Origin: Carpediemonas membranifera
Taxonomy: Eukaryota; Fornicata
DNA: 64,000 nt
Reading direction: 5' to 3'
NCBI GenBank assembly: GCA_019828565.1
Contig: JAHDYR010000017.1
Location: 124,001-188,000 of the forward strand
Shown here one piece after another: positions 8,271-17,648 of the stretch (position 1 is its first letter; each line of letters begins with the position of its first letter). The notes below the pieces were generated by a model. That model saw only the letters and a program-made list of their open reading frames with translations. It was not told the origin of the DNA and did not search any database. A program made the translations under genes and the position numbers.

Positions 8271-10085
8271 TTAATTGTAGCCCTCATCGGGGTTGTGACG
8301 CACTGGCGTCCGCACCCGTGTTGACCGGCGTGACGGGGTCAAGGGGGTCTCGACCTTGGCACGACGCTTCCGGCCGGGGGTCTTGGGCTGCTTCTGGATC
8401 TTCTCGCGCTCCTCCTTGAGGGCAGCCTGCAGGGCCTGGGCGCCGGCGTCCTCGGCGACCTCCTTCTGGTATGTGTCGACGATGCCCACAGCAGACTTGG
8501 GCACCTGCTTCGCGGCGGCGGCCAGGACAAAGGCGCCGCGCCTGGAGAGGAAGAACTCGGCGTTCTCGGCGTTGATGGCTCCGACAACGGCACCGGCAAA
8601 CACGGTGGCGTTGGAGCACTCGCGCTTGCAGAGGCGCTGCATGGTGCGGTGCTGCTTGTGCTCAGTGTGCTGGCTGGTCTCCACCCACTTCTCCGCCAGC
8701 TTGCAGACCGCATCACTGCCGGCCGAAGCCAGTGCGGAGCAGAGCAGGTTGCCGGTGGTGATGTCGAGCTTCTCGGGGTTCGCGGCGAAGTACTCGAAGA
8801 CGGCTGTGGCGATGGACTCGATCGCCACCACGGGTCCGGTAATGGCCTCTTTCTGGGCGGGGGTGGGCCATGTCATCGCCTCGACAGTATCAGCGCCCTC
8901 CACGAGCAAGCCGAGCATGCGGGGGCCGGTGGGCGACGCGAGGACGGCAGCAACGCCGTTGGCGACAATCGCCTCAGCCACGTCAGCTGCAAACTGGGCG
9001 GATCTGCTGGCGAGGGCCATCAGCAGCGGCTGGGTCTTGGCATCACCGGCGATTGCGGGGGCGGTCTCCTTCACCGAGGCGAGCAGAGCCTTGGCGGCGG
9101 CCGGGTCAGCGTGGATGGCGAGGGTGCAGAGCAGGTGGCCGGCCTCCTTGTGGGTCATGATGTCGGCGGGCTTGGCGCGCGCAAGGATGTTGTCGAGGAG
9201 GAAAGTCGAGAAGTCGGCAGACTTGGCCTCCGCGACGACGGTGGCGGTGAAGAGGGCGGGGAAGTTCACCAGGAAGAGGTGGCGCTCCGTGATCATCTTG
9301 CTAGCCTTGCGACGGAACTTCAGCAGCGCCTTGTCGCGGTCATCGGCCTCGTCGAGTACATCCGCCAGAGTCTTGTCCTCAGGGATGCCGGTCGCCTCTG
9401 CGAACAGCTTCTTCTGCTGCTCAGGGTTGGCAGCAGAATAGATCGTGGCGAAGATCGGGCCACCGAACTGGGATGAAGCGACGTGAGCGGCAGATCCGGC
9501 GATGACGGCGGTGATGGAATCGACGGCCTCTTCTGGTCCGTGGGCGGCAAGGTAGCAGTACTTGAAGAGATCGCGGGCCACAGCGCAGCCGTTCTTGTCG
9601 ACAGCGAGGTGGACAAAGTGGGGCGTGAAGATCTTGGACATGCGGGCAAGCTGGGTCTCGTTGCCGCGTTTCATCATCAGCTTGATCACCTGGCTAGCCT
9701 TCTCGCTCATGGCAGCGGAGACGAGCTCCTCCTTGCGCTTGCTGAGAATGTCAACGATCTTCTCCTGGAGATCCTCGGGGGCCTTCTTGGACTTGAGAGC
9801 TACAAAGACCTCAGGCTTGGTGATGTCGAGGTGGCGAAGATCAATCTCAGGGATCTTTCCCTTCTGGCTGCGAGCACGCTTTCCATCCTCTCTCTGGATG
9901 GCCATGGGCCGCTTAGTGCGTTCAGCATCAGGACGACGATCACCAGCGGGTCTCGGGCGACGTTCACCATCAAAACGCCTGTTCCCGGCAGGCTTTCTAT
10001 CGCGGTCACCGCCACGGGGTCCGTTTGACCTGGGACCGCGGGTGAATGACTTCCGATCTCTCTGTTCTCTCTGGAATTCAGCCAT
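8271..10085 (-). CDS. PUM3/Puf6-like nucleolar RNA-binding protein
   Basis: The protein has 604 residues. The N-terminus (about 75 residues) is rich in Arg, Gly and Asp (RGPRSNGPRGGDRDRKP), typical of nucleolar RNA-binding regions. Helical repeats follow from residue 90 to 560, including MSEKASQVIKLMMKRGNETQ, TPHFVHLAVDKNGCAVARDLFKYC and SSQFGGPIFATIYSAANPEQQKKLF, which match PUM-HD/CPL proteins of the PUM3 (KIAA0020/Puf6) type. The C-terminus is basic (GRKRRAKVETPLTPSRRSTRVRTPVR). The known role of this family is rRNA processing and mRNA repression in the nucleolus. Two TAAACTGC octamers (10101 and 10118) lie upstream of the start in opposite orientation. Confidence 0.72.
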   Translation of the reverse strand: MAEFQREQRDRKSFTRGPRSNGPRGGDRDRKPAGNRRFDGERRPRPAGDRRPDAERTKRPMAIQREDGKRARSQKGKIPEIDLRHLDITKPEVFVALKSKKAPEDLQEKIVDILSKRKEELVSAAMSEKASQVIKLMMKRGNETQLARMSKIFTPHFVHLAVDKNGCAVARDLFKYCYLAAHGPEEAVDSITAVIAGSAAHVASSQFGGPIFATIYSAANPEQQKKLFAEATGIPEDKTLADVLDEADDRDKALLKFRRKASKMITERHLFLVNFPALFTATVVAEAKSADFSTFLLDNILARAKPADIMTHKEAGHLLCTLAIHADPAAAKALLASVKETAPAIAGDAKTQPLLMALASRSAQFAADVAEAIVANGVAAVLASPTGPRMLGLLVEGADTVEAMTWPTPAQKEAITGPVVAIESIATAVFEYFAANPEKLDITTGNLLCSALASAGSDAVCKLAEKWVETSQHTEHKQHRTMQRLCKRECSNATVFAGAVVGAINAENAEFFLSRRGAFVLAAAAKQVPKSAVGIVDTYQKEVAEDAGAQALQAALKEEREKIQKQPKTPGRKRRAKVETPLTPSRRSTRVRTPVRHNPDEGYN

Positions 10086-10862
10086 CGGGACTTCGACGGG
10101 TAAACTGCGCGGGGCTTTAAACTGCGGTATGAGTTACTGAAGTCTGCTATAGACGATTGAGAGTCTGTTTTCTGCTTGCACTGTGCACTCTATGATACTT
10201 CATTACCCCAGGGTGCTTCAGTGCTTCAGTGGCCGAACGGTTGTGGACGGCGAGTAGTTCTCTGTGCTGCACCCGTGAGTGTTAGTGGGCTCGGCAAATC
10301 AGTGAGTCATTAAACTGCACCACCCTCTCCATCCATGGGAGCTGTAGTGACTTTCTTTGGTGCTTTCCAACAGGATGAGAAGCTAAAGGACAAGCTGAGT
10401 TTTATAATTGCGAGTTTTGCCTGACAATTTGACAGGCAGTCGACCCTGTGGTCGACTATGCTGGCGTACCATGCTTGTTGAACCATGCGTACGTCAAGCC
10501 TCCTGTAACACGATGTACGGGAGAGCGAAGCCAGCCTCTTCCGGGTCGACCCGAGCAAGTTCCCAATACAAGGTCCTGGGTGATGTACCGTGTAGGGTTT
10601 AATGAAAGCAACGAACTTCCGCAGTTTAGGGTCACAGTGACAAACATTCGTGCATTGCCACTCATCGCTCTGCTCAGATCGACCCTGTCATGTCATACCA
10701 CAGCTTCTCCCCGCACCATGAGGTGTTTATATGTGTCTATTTAAGCTATGTGTGGCTTCTGTCACGTGCGAGACCAGTCCCGTACCAGACAAACTAAAAC
10801 TGCGTGATTCCTCACATCCTTGTCGACATATGCAAGGCTAAGGCACTCACCGCATTTGCCCG
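10086..10862. other. Gene-free region with TAAACTGC motifs
   Basis: 777 bases without a supported gene. TAAACTGC occurs at 10101-10108, 10118-10125 and 10311-10318. A short inverted repeat GTCGAC-CCTGTG-GTCGAC lies near 10440. No tRNA cloverleaf or 5S-like pattern could be recognised; an unrecognised structural RNA cannot be excluded. Confidence 0.45.
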
Positions 10863-12251
10863 CTATCCCGGTTTAATATACTGCTTTGCAGTCATCATCT
10901 CATCCTTTGGGAAAACAAACCTCACCGTATCCATACCAACATGCCACAACTCAAGAGTTGACTCCACCGAGCTATATATAGCCCTCATCATCGCATCACT
11001 GGGTCCAATCAAGAATCTCCGGAATATCTCTCTGACTGCAAAATCGCGATTAGCAAACAGAGCGAATCTGTTATCATATTCAATCCACTCGTTCAATGTC
11101 ATGTCGAGCTGCCCAGTGGCCAGGGCCATGACGCCCCAGTGACAAAGGGCCCGCCCGCTGACTGCCGGGAACACGTGAGTCTGCCTCAAATGCTCAATCA
11201 ATTGATTAAATAGATTACTGCTCATATCTGAAGATGCGATGACGTCAATCTGACGCAATAGCGCCTCCTTCGAATGAGTCGAGAGCTCAGCGGGGCAAGT
11301 GATGTCTCGAGTGACTGCCAGCACCTCGTCCCTCTGGAGTGGTGAGGCAAATGGGACAAAGCTGAGCGGAACCAAGCTCGACCCGGCGCTAAGGGCCAGT
11401 GGGATGCGGCTAGCGATGGACAGGGCGACGTCCCGGGCCTCATGAGGAGGGAGCTCTGGGATGACGTCGATCCAGGCCGTGTCGAGGTCGGTAAGATAAG
11501 AAGGGCCGCCATATGCTCCAATCAACGGCGTGAACGTGGCCTGGCATGGTGGGGGTTGCGGCAGCCTCACGGTGGGCTCCTCCAGCACGGGTTTGATCCC
11601 AATCAGCTCGGTCTGGGGGGCCAGGAAGGCCATGGCACGTGGAAGCATCGACAGCTGTCCGTCTATGGCAAACGCCTTGACTGCCCTCAGCCGGAGACAC
11701 AGCTCAGCCACCCTCGAGGCGGTGGAGGAGGCCGTCTTAGTCCGGGCGGGCAGGGTAACCGCGCCCACTCCCATGGCCCTTAGATGACGGGTCCACACGA
11801 GCGCCATAGCGCGTCTAAAGCAGTCTAGGGCAGCTGTGCCGAGGGGGAAGACTATGATCACGACAAGGGGGAGGGCCTGCCGGGTGGCGGCACGGAGGGC
11901 CACGGAAAGAAGACGAAGCGGAGGGACTTCATGCTTGGATATAATACACGCACAGACGTCTCGTGGCGTCGGTGTGACCGCAGTTATGGACGCTAGGCCA
12001 TTGGTGCAAGACTCGCCACGGCTGAGAGGCACATGACTGGTATCCGGCCGCAACGCTCGTCGGTGATGAACACATGCTGTTGGCTTTGGATGATTTGGTG
12101 GTTTCTTATCAATTTTCCTCATTACCCCGCCCGTGAAGGGATCAATAGACACTACCAGGTTGTCAACATCGAGAACTCCAGAGGTATTCGCGCAAACATC
12201 AGCAACATACTGTTCAATGCCCTCAATGAGAATGTCATGACCCAAAATCAT
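10863..12251 (-). CDS. Unknown 462-residue protein beside the Fanzor gene
   Basis: The uninterrupted frame encodes 462 residues starting MILGHDILIEGIEQ. A segment VDNLVVSIDPFTGGVMRKIDK near residue 30 and a histidine/arginine-rich stretch follow, then alanine- and leucine-rich helical sequence. No domain is recognised. It is on the same strand as and 167 nt downstream of the Fanzor-like gene, with a repeat B fragment between them, so it may be cargo or a companion gene of the same element. It could also be an unrelated host gene. Confidence 0.5.
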   Translation of the reverse strand: MILGHDILIEGIEQYVADVCANTSGVLDVDNLVVSIDPFTGGVMRKIDKKPPNHPKPTACVHHRRALRPDTSHVPLSRGESCTNGLASITAVTPTPRDVCACIISKHEVPPLRLLSVALRAATRQALPLVVIIVFPLGTAALDCFRRAMALVWTRHLRAMGVGAVTLPARTKTASSTASRVAELCLRLRAVKAFAIDGQLSMLPRAMAFLAPQTELIGIKPVLEEPTVRLPQPPPCQATFTPLIGAYGGPSYLTDLDTAWIDVIPELPPHEARDVALSIASRIPLALSAGSSLVPLSFVPFASPLQRDEVLAVTRDITCPAELSTHSKEALLRQIDVIASSDMSSNLFNQLIEHLRQTHVFPAVSGRALCHWGVMALATGQLDMTLNEWIEYDNRFALFANRDFAVREIFRRFLIGPSDAMMRAIYSSVESTLELWHVGMDTVRFVFPKDEMMTAKQYIKPG

Positions 12252-12283
12252 GCTCTACAACTGCCGGCGCCGGCTGTGCTGCG

Positions 12284-12318
12284 CAGGATAAGAATACTTG
12301 AGTCCAAAACACACAGTG
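12284..12318 (+). repeat. Repeat B fragment, copy 1
   Basis: Begins TGTGCTGCGCAGGATAAGAA and continues with CTTGAGTCCAAA. It matches 14684 onwards (GTGCTGCGCAGGATTAGAAT, TTGAGTCTAAA) for about 33 bases and then diverges. It is in direct orientation with the 14682 copy; the two bracket the Fanzor-like gene. Confidence 0.7.
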
Positions 12319-12380
12319 ATCCGAGCAGCATCAGGATCGCAGTGTGGTTCATCATACTCTATCAATCGTGCGCTGCATAT

Positions 12381-12400
12381 CACGCGCGCTGCAGCGCGTG
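12381..12400 (-). other. Palindrome just downstream of the Fanzor stop
   Basis: Contains a perfect 12-bp palindrome GCGCTGCAGCGC inside a longer imperfect one, 19 nt after the Fanzor-like stop codon. Fanzor and TnpB guide (omega) RNAs are typically made from the 3' end and 3' flank of the nuclease gene, so this is a candidate structural part of such an RNA. A transcription terminator or chance hairpin is an alternative. Confidence 0.4.
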
Positions 12401-12418
12401 CTTTCTCAACTTAGCAAG

Positions 12419-14143
12419 TTAATGATAGCGAGGAAGAGCACCTCTCTGGGAGTCGTAGTGGAAAGGAGATTGCTCTATCTGATCTGAAGTTGCATCGAAG
12501 GTGCACCAAAGGATGTTCTCGCTGGCGCTCTTATCTCGGTGAGAGAGATTGAGAAGTATGTCTCTCTGCTCGGGATGCCGCCGTAGCCGTTCAACGCGCC
12601 ATGGAGCTCCCTCGCACGCGGGATTCTGGCAGAGCATGGTGCGGTGTGTGTGCACCACACGTCTGAAGTGTGCTTTGCGGTATGGGCACACGATGGAAGT
12701 GCGGAATTCCGAGACCATCGTGACACTCACGACGACGTTGTGCCAGAGCATGATGCCAGGAAGTGCTCGAGCAAAGTTGCGGTACGGAGCACAGGAGGGA
12801 GTGCCGGCGGAACAAAACAGTGCAGCCCCATACGCGACTTCGAGGTGAATGGGCTCCGGGGGGCGCCCGCCGAGATCATCCAGGAGTTGACGTCCAGCCC
12901 GGGCGAAGTGCTTCAGGCGCAGACAGTGATTGGCAAAAGTCGCACGGCGGAAACACTTTCTCGTCCCCTCGTTGATGATCTGAACGATGTTCTCATGGAC
13001 AAACCTAATCGACTGTTTGAGAGCCTCTAGACTTGTCGTTTTGAACGATGCTGCGCTCATATTCACGCGGAAAGAGGGGGTGGCAGTGTAGCCACACTTA
13101 GCGAGTACGCCAGATACACTCTGCCCGTCTGGGCGGCGGATCGTGTAGCCGCCCAGCGACCGAGCACCAGGGTCGAAGCCCATGAGAGCTTGAATGTCCG
13201 GGGCAGGAGTAGCCTCGGCGTCATCCTGACCGAGCCGAGCCCGCTTGTTATTGCTACCCTTTTTGTACGTGGGCCGGTCAGCCACCCGACCGCCACGGTA
13301 TTTCTCGCGACCCACCCAAACCGTCACAGCAACAGAGACCCCGTCAGTCTTCACAGAGAGCACTCTGCGGAGCTTGGTGATGTCGCCGTGATCACGCTCG
13401 TATTCAGCCACCTGCTCGTCGGTCAAATTCTTGGTTGCTGACCAATTCACGTGCACACGCAGGCGCCTCTTCATCGCTGGGGTGAGCGCTGTTACTCCGC
13501 GCTCGAGGGTCATGAACCCAGGCTTGACCGGTGCCATCGGCACGAACGGAACGAGCTTCGGCTCTGGCAGGGCCTGACTGAGCTCGAGGTTCACGGCACG
13601 AGTGAGTGTGACCAGCTTGGTCACTGCAGCACTCATGCGCGTGACGCACGACAGCACGCCGACGAGGGCCTCGGCCACGGTACCAGTGCGACCCACCCGT
13701 TGCCCCTCGGGCAATGCATGTATTTGAGGATGATACCTGCCATGATCGGCGGCTATGGCGGCAACCTCAGTGTCGAGCTCGCCTAGGGTGTCGAGAAAAT
13801 CCTGTCGAACACCCGGCTGATCATGGAGGAGCGGACGCACCCGTTCTAATCCAGCACGAAGACGGGTCAGGTACCCGGGTGACGCGCGTGAGAGCCAGAC
13901 CCGGGTGGATGTGGAGTACTCGCCCAACCAGGTGTCAAATTGCTTGCACAAGCCAATGTAGCTATAAGCCGTGACGAAGTCCTGGACGAGTGGGGTTATG
14001 TCAGGGTCCCTCCACATCGCCAGGTCGCCAATCCACCTGCACCGATCCGCTGCCTTTGCCTTCGACACCTTTTGCTGAGCAATGCTGACGATCTGCTTGA
14101 GGACCTCCTGGTCGAACAGGTTGACCGTCCTCGGTGGGGTCAA
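12419..14143 (-). CDS. Fanzor-like (eukaryotic TnpB) RNA-guided nuclease
   Basis: Open frame of about 574 residues. The first codon given here is TTG; the frame stays open upstream to about 14218 with no ATG, so the true start, or an unrecognised upstream exon, is unresolved. The N-terminal 320 residues are helical. The RuvC core follows: GFDPGARS (D324), HLEVAYGAALF, the shifted glutamate in MVSEFRTS (E479), a zinc-ribbon region and SHRDKSASENIL (D537). The triad is complete, but the first zinc pair reads CPYR instead of CPHC, so one cysteine is lost, while CQNPAC is kept. Fanzors are RNA-guided DNA endonucleases carried by eukaryotic mobile elements. A basic GSNNKRARLG stretch near residue 300 could serve nuclear import. 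Repeat B copies lie on both sides. Confidence 0.75.
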   Translation of the reverse strand: MTPPRTVNLFDQEVLKQIVSIAQQKVSKAKAADRCRWIGDLAMWRDPDITPLVQDFVTAYSYIGLCKQFDTWLGEYSTSTRVWLSRASPGYLTRLRAGLERVRPLLHDQPGVRQDFLDTLGELDTEVAAIAADHGRYHPQIHALPEGQRVGRTGTVAEALVGVLSCVTRMSAAVTKLVTLTRAVNLELSQALPEPKLVPFVPMAPVKPGFMTLERGVTALTPAMKRRLRVHVNWSATKNLTDEQVAEYERDHGDITKLRRVLSVKTDGVSVAVTVWVGREKYRGGRVADRPTYKKGSNNKRARLGQDDAEATPAPDIQALMGFDPGARSLGGYTIRRPDGQSVSGVLAKCGYTATPSFRVNMSAASFKTTSLEALKQSIRFVHENIVQIINEGTRKCFRRATFANHCLRLKHFARAGRQLLDDLGGRPPEPIHLEVAYGAALFCSAGTPSCAPYRNFARALPGIMLWHNVVVSVTMVSEFRTSIVCPYRKAHFRRVVHTHRTMLCQNPACEGAPWRVERLRRHPEQRDILLNLSHRDKSASENILWCTFDATSDQIEQSPFHYDSQRGALPRYH

Positions 14144-14681
14144 CGCGTGCGCAGATGCAGAGACGCACGCAAGCAGGCAAGTGAATGTGTACTTAGCCTG
14201 CGTGAAAGAACGTCGGGTTCAAGATTTCCTCTTCCTCGCCGCGGCGCGTTGTTATCGCCACCTTTAATCTCGCCAATGGCCTTGTTAATGGAAGCCTTCG
14301 CGGTGAATATCTTGGAAGGCATCGGAGTCTATTGAGCTGCATGCATCGATCATTTCTTTTCGGGGTTCATCAGCTAGCAGCATCCCTCAAAACACAAGAA
14401 ACCAGCATCATACAACACAAAGCGTCTTTACTACTAGCTACAACCGCTTTCCACCACTAGTATCTCTCACAACAGACGAAGATGACGAAGACGACGACGA
14501 CATGAGCTTCAGACGCCTGCAATGGACGACAGATGAGCGCGTAACAGACGAGCACAGACGCGAAAGAAGACAGCAGCGTTCGACACAGACGATGGACGAC
14601 GCATCTTTTCGTGCAGATCGACGACTGAAAGCACGAAAGCCTGATGGTGCAGACGAGGGCTGAAGTGGGTGAGTGGAGGTA
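14144..14681. other. 5' flank of the Fanzor-like gene
   Basis: On the minus strand an ATG at 14322 opens a 60-residue basic frame (MPSKIFTAKASINKAIGEIK...) that ends inside the Fanzor 5' region in another frame. A CTTTCACGCAG resembling the local 3' splice-site motif occurs near 14200 but no matching 28-nt donor was found. On the plus strand an acidic-to-basic open stretch surrounds 14470-14660 (start codon at 14502). Neither is called as a gene. Confidence 0.35.
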
Positions 14682-14826
14682 GTGTGCTGCGCAGGATTAG
14701 AATTGTTGAGTCTAAAGTTCTGGTGTACGACAGGTGGGCCGTCAGGCTGAACCTGTTCAGTCCTCTGGAGTTCATCCCAGGGGGGTCGACAGCCTAAGTC
14801 ACCTTTACATGAATCCTCCACATAAA
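14682..14826 (+). repeat. Repeat B, copy 2 (145 bp)
   Basis: Near-identical to the reverse complement of 33081-33221; the main difference is a 4-nt length change. The forward strand stays open across the copy, encoding VLRRIRIVESKVLVYDRW then LFSPLEFIPGGSTA before a stop, so it may be the 3' end of a former protein gene. It lies 540 bp upstream of the Fanzor-like gene, in direct orientation with the fragment at 12284. Confidence 0.8.
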
Positions 14827-15080
14827 CCCTCTAAATACCACACCGGCGATGTCATAGACTGCACCGACTCAGTAAAGCGATGCGAGAGCGCCGCTGTGTC
14901 GTGGTGCTTACAATGCGCTTGTCTGCTCTGCCTTCAATTTAGCAGAGTGGTATGAGGATTCGAGTGCATGGCCGACGATGCCGATGGGACCCACAGAGCC
15001 AGGTCGATACGTTTATCGTTTCACTAGCTTCATAGTTCGCTATTAAGCTGTGATACATCCAACTATTGTTACAACCGGCC
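14827..15080. other. Intergenic, no gene recognised
   Basis: Short frames on both strands without domain or signal peptide. It holds the 3' flank of the TPGS1-like gene and nothing else that can be supported. Confidence 0.4.
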
Positions 15081-15827
15081 CTATCCGTTGCCGTTCATGG
15101 CGGCCAGTACGATCTGGACAGCACCCCATCTGAACTCATCCAGGGTCACCTCTACATCCTGCTGCACGGTGATGTGACCCTTGCCCTCCGTCTCTACCAT
15201 GGCATGGCGTCCTGTCCCCAGACACGCATCTATGATGTCCTGGAAGACCCCGGTCGACGGGAGAGACGCTTGGTCAGTTGACATGATGCCGGTGATCATC
15301 TCCTGGCACTTGTCAGTGATTTTCCTCGATATGAGGCCCGATCCGTTGTCAAATGTGCTATGGAGGAAGCTCATCCGGGCATCGAGCTCTGAGATGAAGT
15401 GAATGGCGTTGACCGTGAGGTTGAACAGGTCGAAAGACACCGCTTTGGTTGTAGGAACGTACAGCACCTCTGCAACAAGCGCGCTCCGCGGTAGGCTTGC
15501 GGTAAGTGCGACAATGACCCTGTTAAACTCAGCACCGTTGCTCGTGTTGATCGACTTGTACGCCTGGAAGACGTTGTACTGAAAGGGACGCCTATTGGGA
15601 CGCACCCGGTTGCACAGGTTCACACAGCACTGCACTGCACTTGGTGGGGCGGCCACATTGTCAAAATACTGGTGTAGGAACTCAATGGGGTTCTCGGGGC
15701 GATTCAAAAGAACACAATCGAGCGCATTCGTCAGAAGCGCTGAGGTGGTTAGTCCAGATTCGCTGTCGTCACGGCTTTCCGCGCTAACAACAGATGACGG
15801 CATTCTGATTGCATTTATGGCATACAT
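15081..15827 (-). CDS. TPGS1-like (tubulin polyglutamylase complex subunit 1) protein
   Basis: The protein has 248 residues. LLNRPENPIEFLHQYF near residue 40 matches the docking/dimerisation helix (Dpy-30/RII-like) found in TPGS1 and many flagellar proteins. It is followed by QYNVFQAYKS and by AVSFDLFNLTVNAIHFISELDARMSFL, which resembles the central part of TPGS1. That protein scaffolds the complex adding glutamate chains to tubulin tails of axonemes. A generic RIIa-motif axonemal protein is the main alternative. No membrane segments or catalytic motif are seen. Confidence 0.5.
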   Translation of the reverse strand: MYAINAIRMPSSVVSAESRDDSESGLTTSALLTNALDCVLLNRPENPIEFLHQYFDNVAAPPSAVQCCVNLCNRVRPNRRPFQYNVFQAYKSINTSNGAEFNRVIVALTASLPRSALVAEVLYVPTTKAVSFDLFNLTVNAIHFISELDARMSFLHSTFDNGSGLISRKITDKCQEMITGIMSTDQASLPSTGVFQDIIDACLGTGRHAMVETEGKGHITVQQDVEVTLDEFRWGAVQIVLAAMNGNG

Positions 15828-16083
15828 AAACGTGTCGACAGTGGACTTGGTGGCAACCAGGCATCACTACACTGCTACTACACCTGATAATCGGCCATCG
15901 ATAGCACGACTGACCGCCGACCCCTCTGCTTGAATGATTTGCCCGTTTTCCCGCGCATCGAAAAAGTCAAAAAGCAAGGGCGAGCACAAGACGAGGATGC
16001 CGCTCTAGCCGCCAGCCACACATCCACAGGGCGCTGTCTCCACAATTTCGATCAAATTTTCGATCAGAACAACAACGCCGACA

Positions 16084-17589
16084 ATGTCGAGACTGAGGCA
16101 GATTAGCGTTAACAGCTCCTACATTCAGGTCCTAGAGGATAGAGAAACTGAAAACTTGCAGCTCAACGCGGAACTGGCCCAAACGAAGAATGCTGCAGAG
16201 ACTGCAACCGAAGAAGCCCAAAAGGTTCGCGATGCGTACCTTCAGCTTGCTGCCAAGTCCGAATCAGTCGACAATGAGCTCCATACGATTCAGCTATCCA
16301 CCAACGAGATGCGGAATCAGCTCGCCTCCGTCGAGCGGCAAGCACTTTCTCTCGAGAACACCACCACTGCCAAGCTCCGGGAGATGAGCCTGCAGAAGAA
16401 CACGGAGGAGACTAGCCGCAACGCCCGCATCGACGACCTTCGCATTCGCTCCGAACGCATCGAGGAGGAAGAGATTCCCGCTATTGAATCCGAGCTCGAG
16501 AGAGTCACCCTGGCCCGGAAGGAACTTTGGGCCGCGATCGAGAAGGACCGCGCCGCCCACCAGGCCAAGCTGCTCGAGCTGGCGGATGCTATTGCTGAGG
16601 CGGAGGCTCTCTCCACGTCCGACCACACTGCCCTTGCCCAGTCGCTAGGGAAGCTTGATGACTGCACAGAGCAGGCCACATCCAAGGAGGAGAAGCTCAA
16701 GGCGACTAAGACTGCGATTCTGGACAAGCTCTCTGAGCGCGTGAGAGACGATCTCACTGCCGCCGCGTCTTCCAACTCTTCCCTCATCAACACCCTCGTC
16801 GGCAAGGTTGAGATGCTCATGCAGGAGCTCCGATCGATCGAGGGCCGTCTTACGATGGACAGACAGCAAGGTGAGACTCTCATCAGGGCCCTGGATTCAA
16901 AGAGAGACGCCCTCGCACAGCGGCATATCCAGGCGGAGAACAAGGTCGCCGATGCCGAGGCAGCACTTCATGACGAGGAGGCCAAGCGCCAGACCCTCTT
17001 GGAGAAGATTGACGAAGTCAAGGCTGAGCTTCAAGAGACGAAGGCCGCTACAAGTGCACAGATGGAGGTGGCCGAGCGGAACCTCGCGGACCAGATCAAG
17101 TCGACCCGGAGAAAGACTGGGGACGTCAAGGAGCGCATCGATGACATCACCAGAGAGCTGTCTGCGGCCAGACAGGAGGTCAACCGCCTCGACGCGCGCT
17201 ACGCCAATATCCAGACCGAGATGGAGCGCCTCGAGGCCGGCCTTGAAAGTGACCGCACTGCTGCCGAGAGTAAGAGAGCTCAGATCAACCAGAGCATCGC
17301 CGACTTGACTCACCGGGTCGGGATGGCCACGCAGGAATCTGACAGACGCCGTATGGAAGCCGCGCAGGCTAACGTCGGCCTCGAACGTGTGAACCGGGCA
17401 ATCGCCCAGGCCAGAGAAACTGTCAAGGAGCTGCAGGAGGAGGTGATGCGGCCTGCTGATACGAGTGAGCTCCGCGGCTACCAGGGCCAGCTGTCTCACA
17501 TCACTCACCAGGTTGATGCAGTCAAAAGGGATCTGGCACAGGCCCAGCTGGAATTCCGCATGGCCAACGAGCAGCGTGGTCCTATTTAG
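16084..17589 (+). CDS. Long coiled-coil protein
   Basis: The protein has 501 residues starting MSRLRQISVNSSYIQVLEDR. Almost the whole length is heptad-repeat coiled coil rich in Glu, Arg, Ala and Leu, with little interruption (residues about 20-490). There are no signal peptide, membrane helix or globular domain. Such proteins typically build cytoskeletal, basal-body or flagellar structures. No specific family can be named. Confidence 0.65.
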   Translation: MSRLRQISVNSSYIQVLEDRETENLQLNAELAQTKNAAETATEEAQKVRDAYLQLAAKSESVDNELHTIQLSTNEMRNQLASVERQALSLENTTTAKLREMSLQKNTEETSRNARIDDLRIRSERIEEEEIPAIESELERVTLARKELWAAIEKDRAAHQAKLLELADAIAEAEALSTSDHTALAQSLGKLDDCTEQATSKEEKLKATKTAILDKLSERVRDDLTAAASSNSSLINTLVGKVEMLMQELRSIEGRLTMDRQQGETLIRALDSKRDALAQRHIQAENKVADAEAALHDEEAKRQTLLEKIDEVKAELQETKAATSAQMEVAERNLADQIKSTRRKTGDVKERIDDITRELSAARQEVNRLDARYANIQTEMERLEAGLESDRTAAESKRAQINQSIADLTHRVGMATQESDRRRMEAAQANVGLERVNRAIAQARETVKELQEEVMRPADTSELRGYQGQLSHITHQVDAVKRDLAQAQLEFRMANEQRGPI

Positions 17590-17648
17590 AAGACGTGTAA
17601 CTTTAAATGTGTATCTCACGCCCTGTTTTTATATTTATCACACCCAAG

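Noticed and set aside
10190-10310. tRNA-Leu/Ser-like stretch (GTGGCCGAACGGTT)
   Set aside because: Lacks a T arm with GGTTCRA at the right distance and cannot close an acceptor stem.
10863-12251. Viral terminase-like nuclease reading of VDNLVVSIDPFTGG
   Set aside because: Only a single short resemblance; no further acidic motifs or ATPase part could be found.
14195-14322. Upstream exon (ATG at 14322) spliced to the Fanzor frame
   Set aside because: The acceptor-like CTTTCACGCAG exists, but the only GT donor gives a 64-nt intron in the wrong phase that creates a stop.
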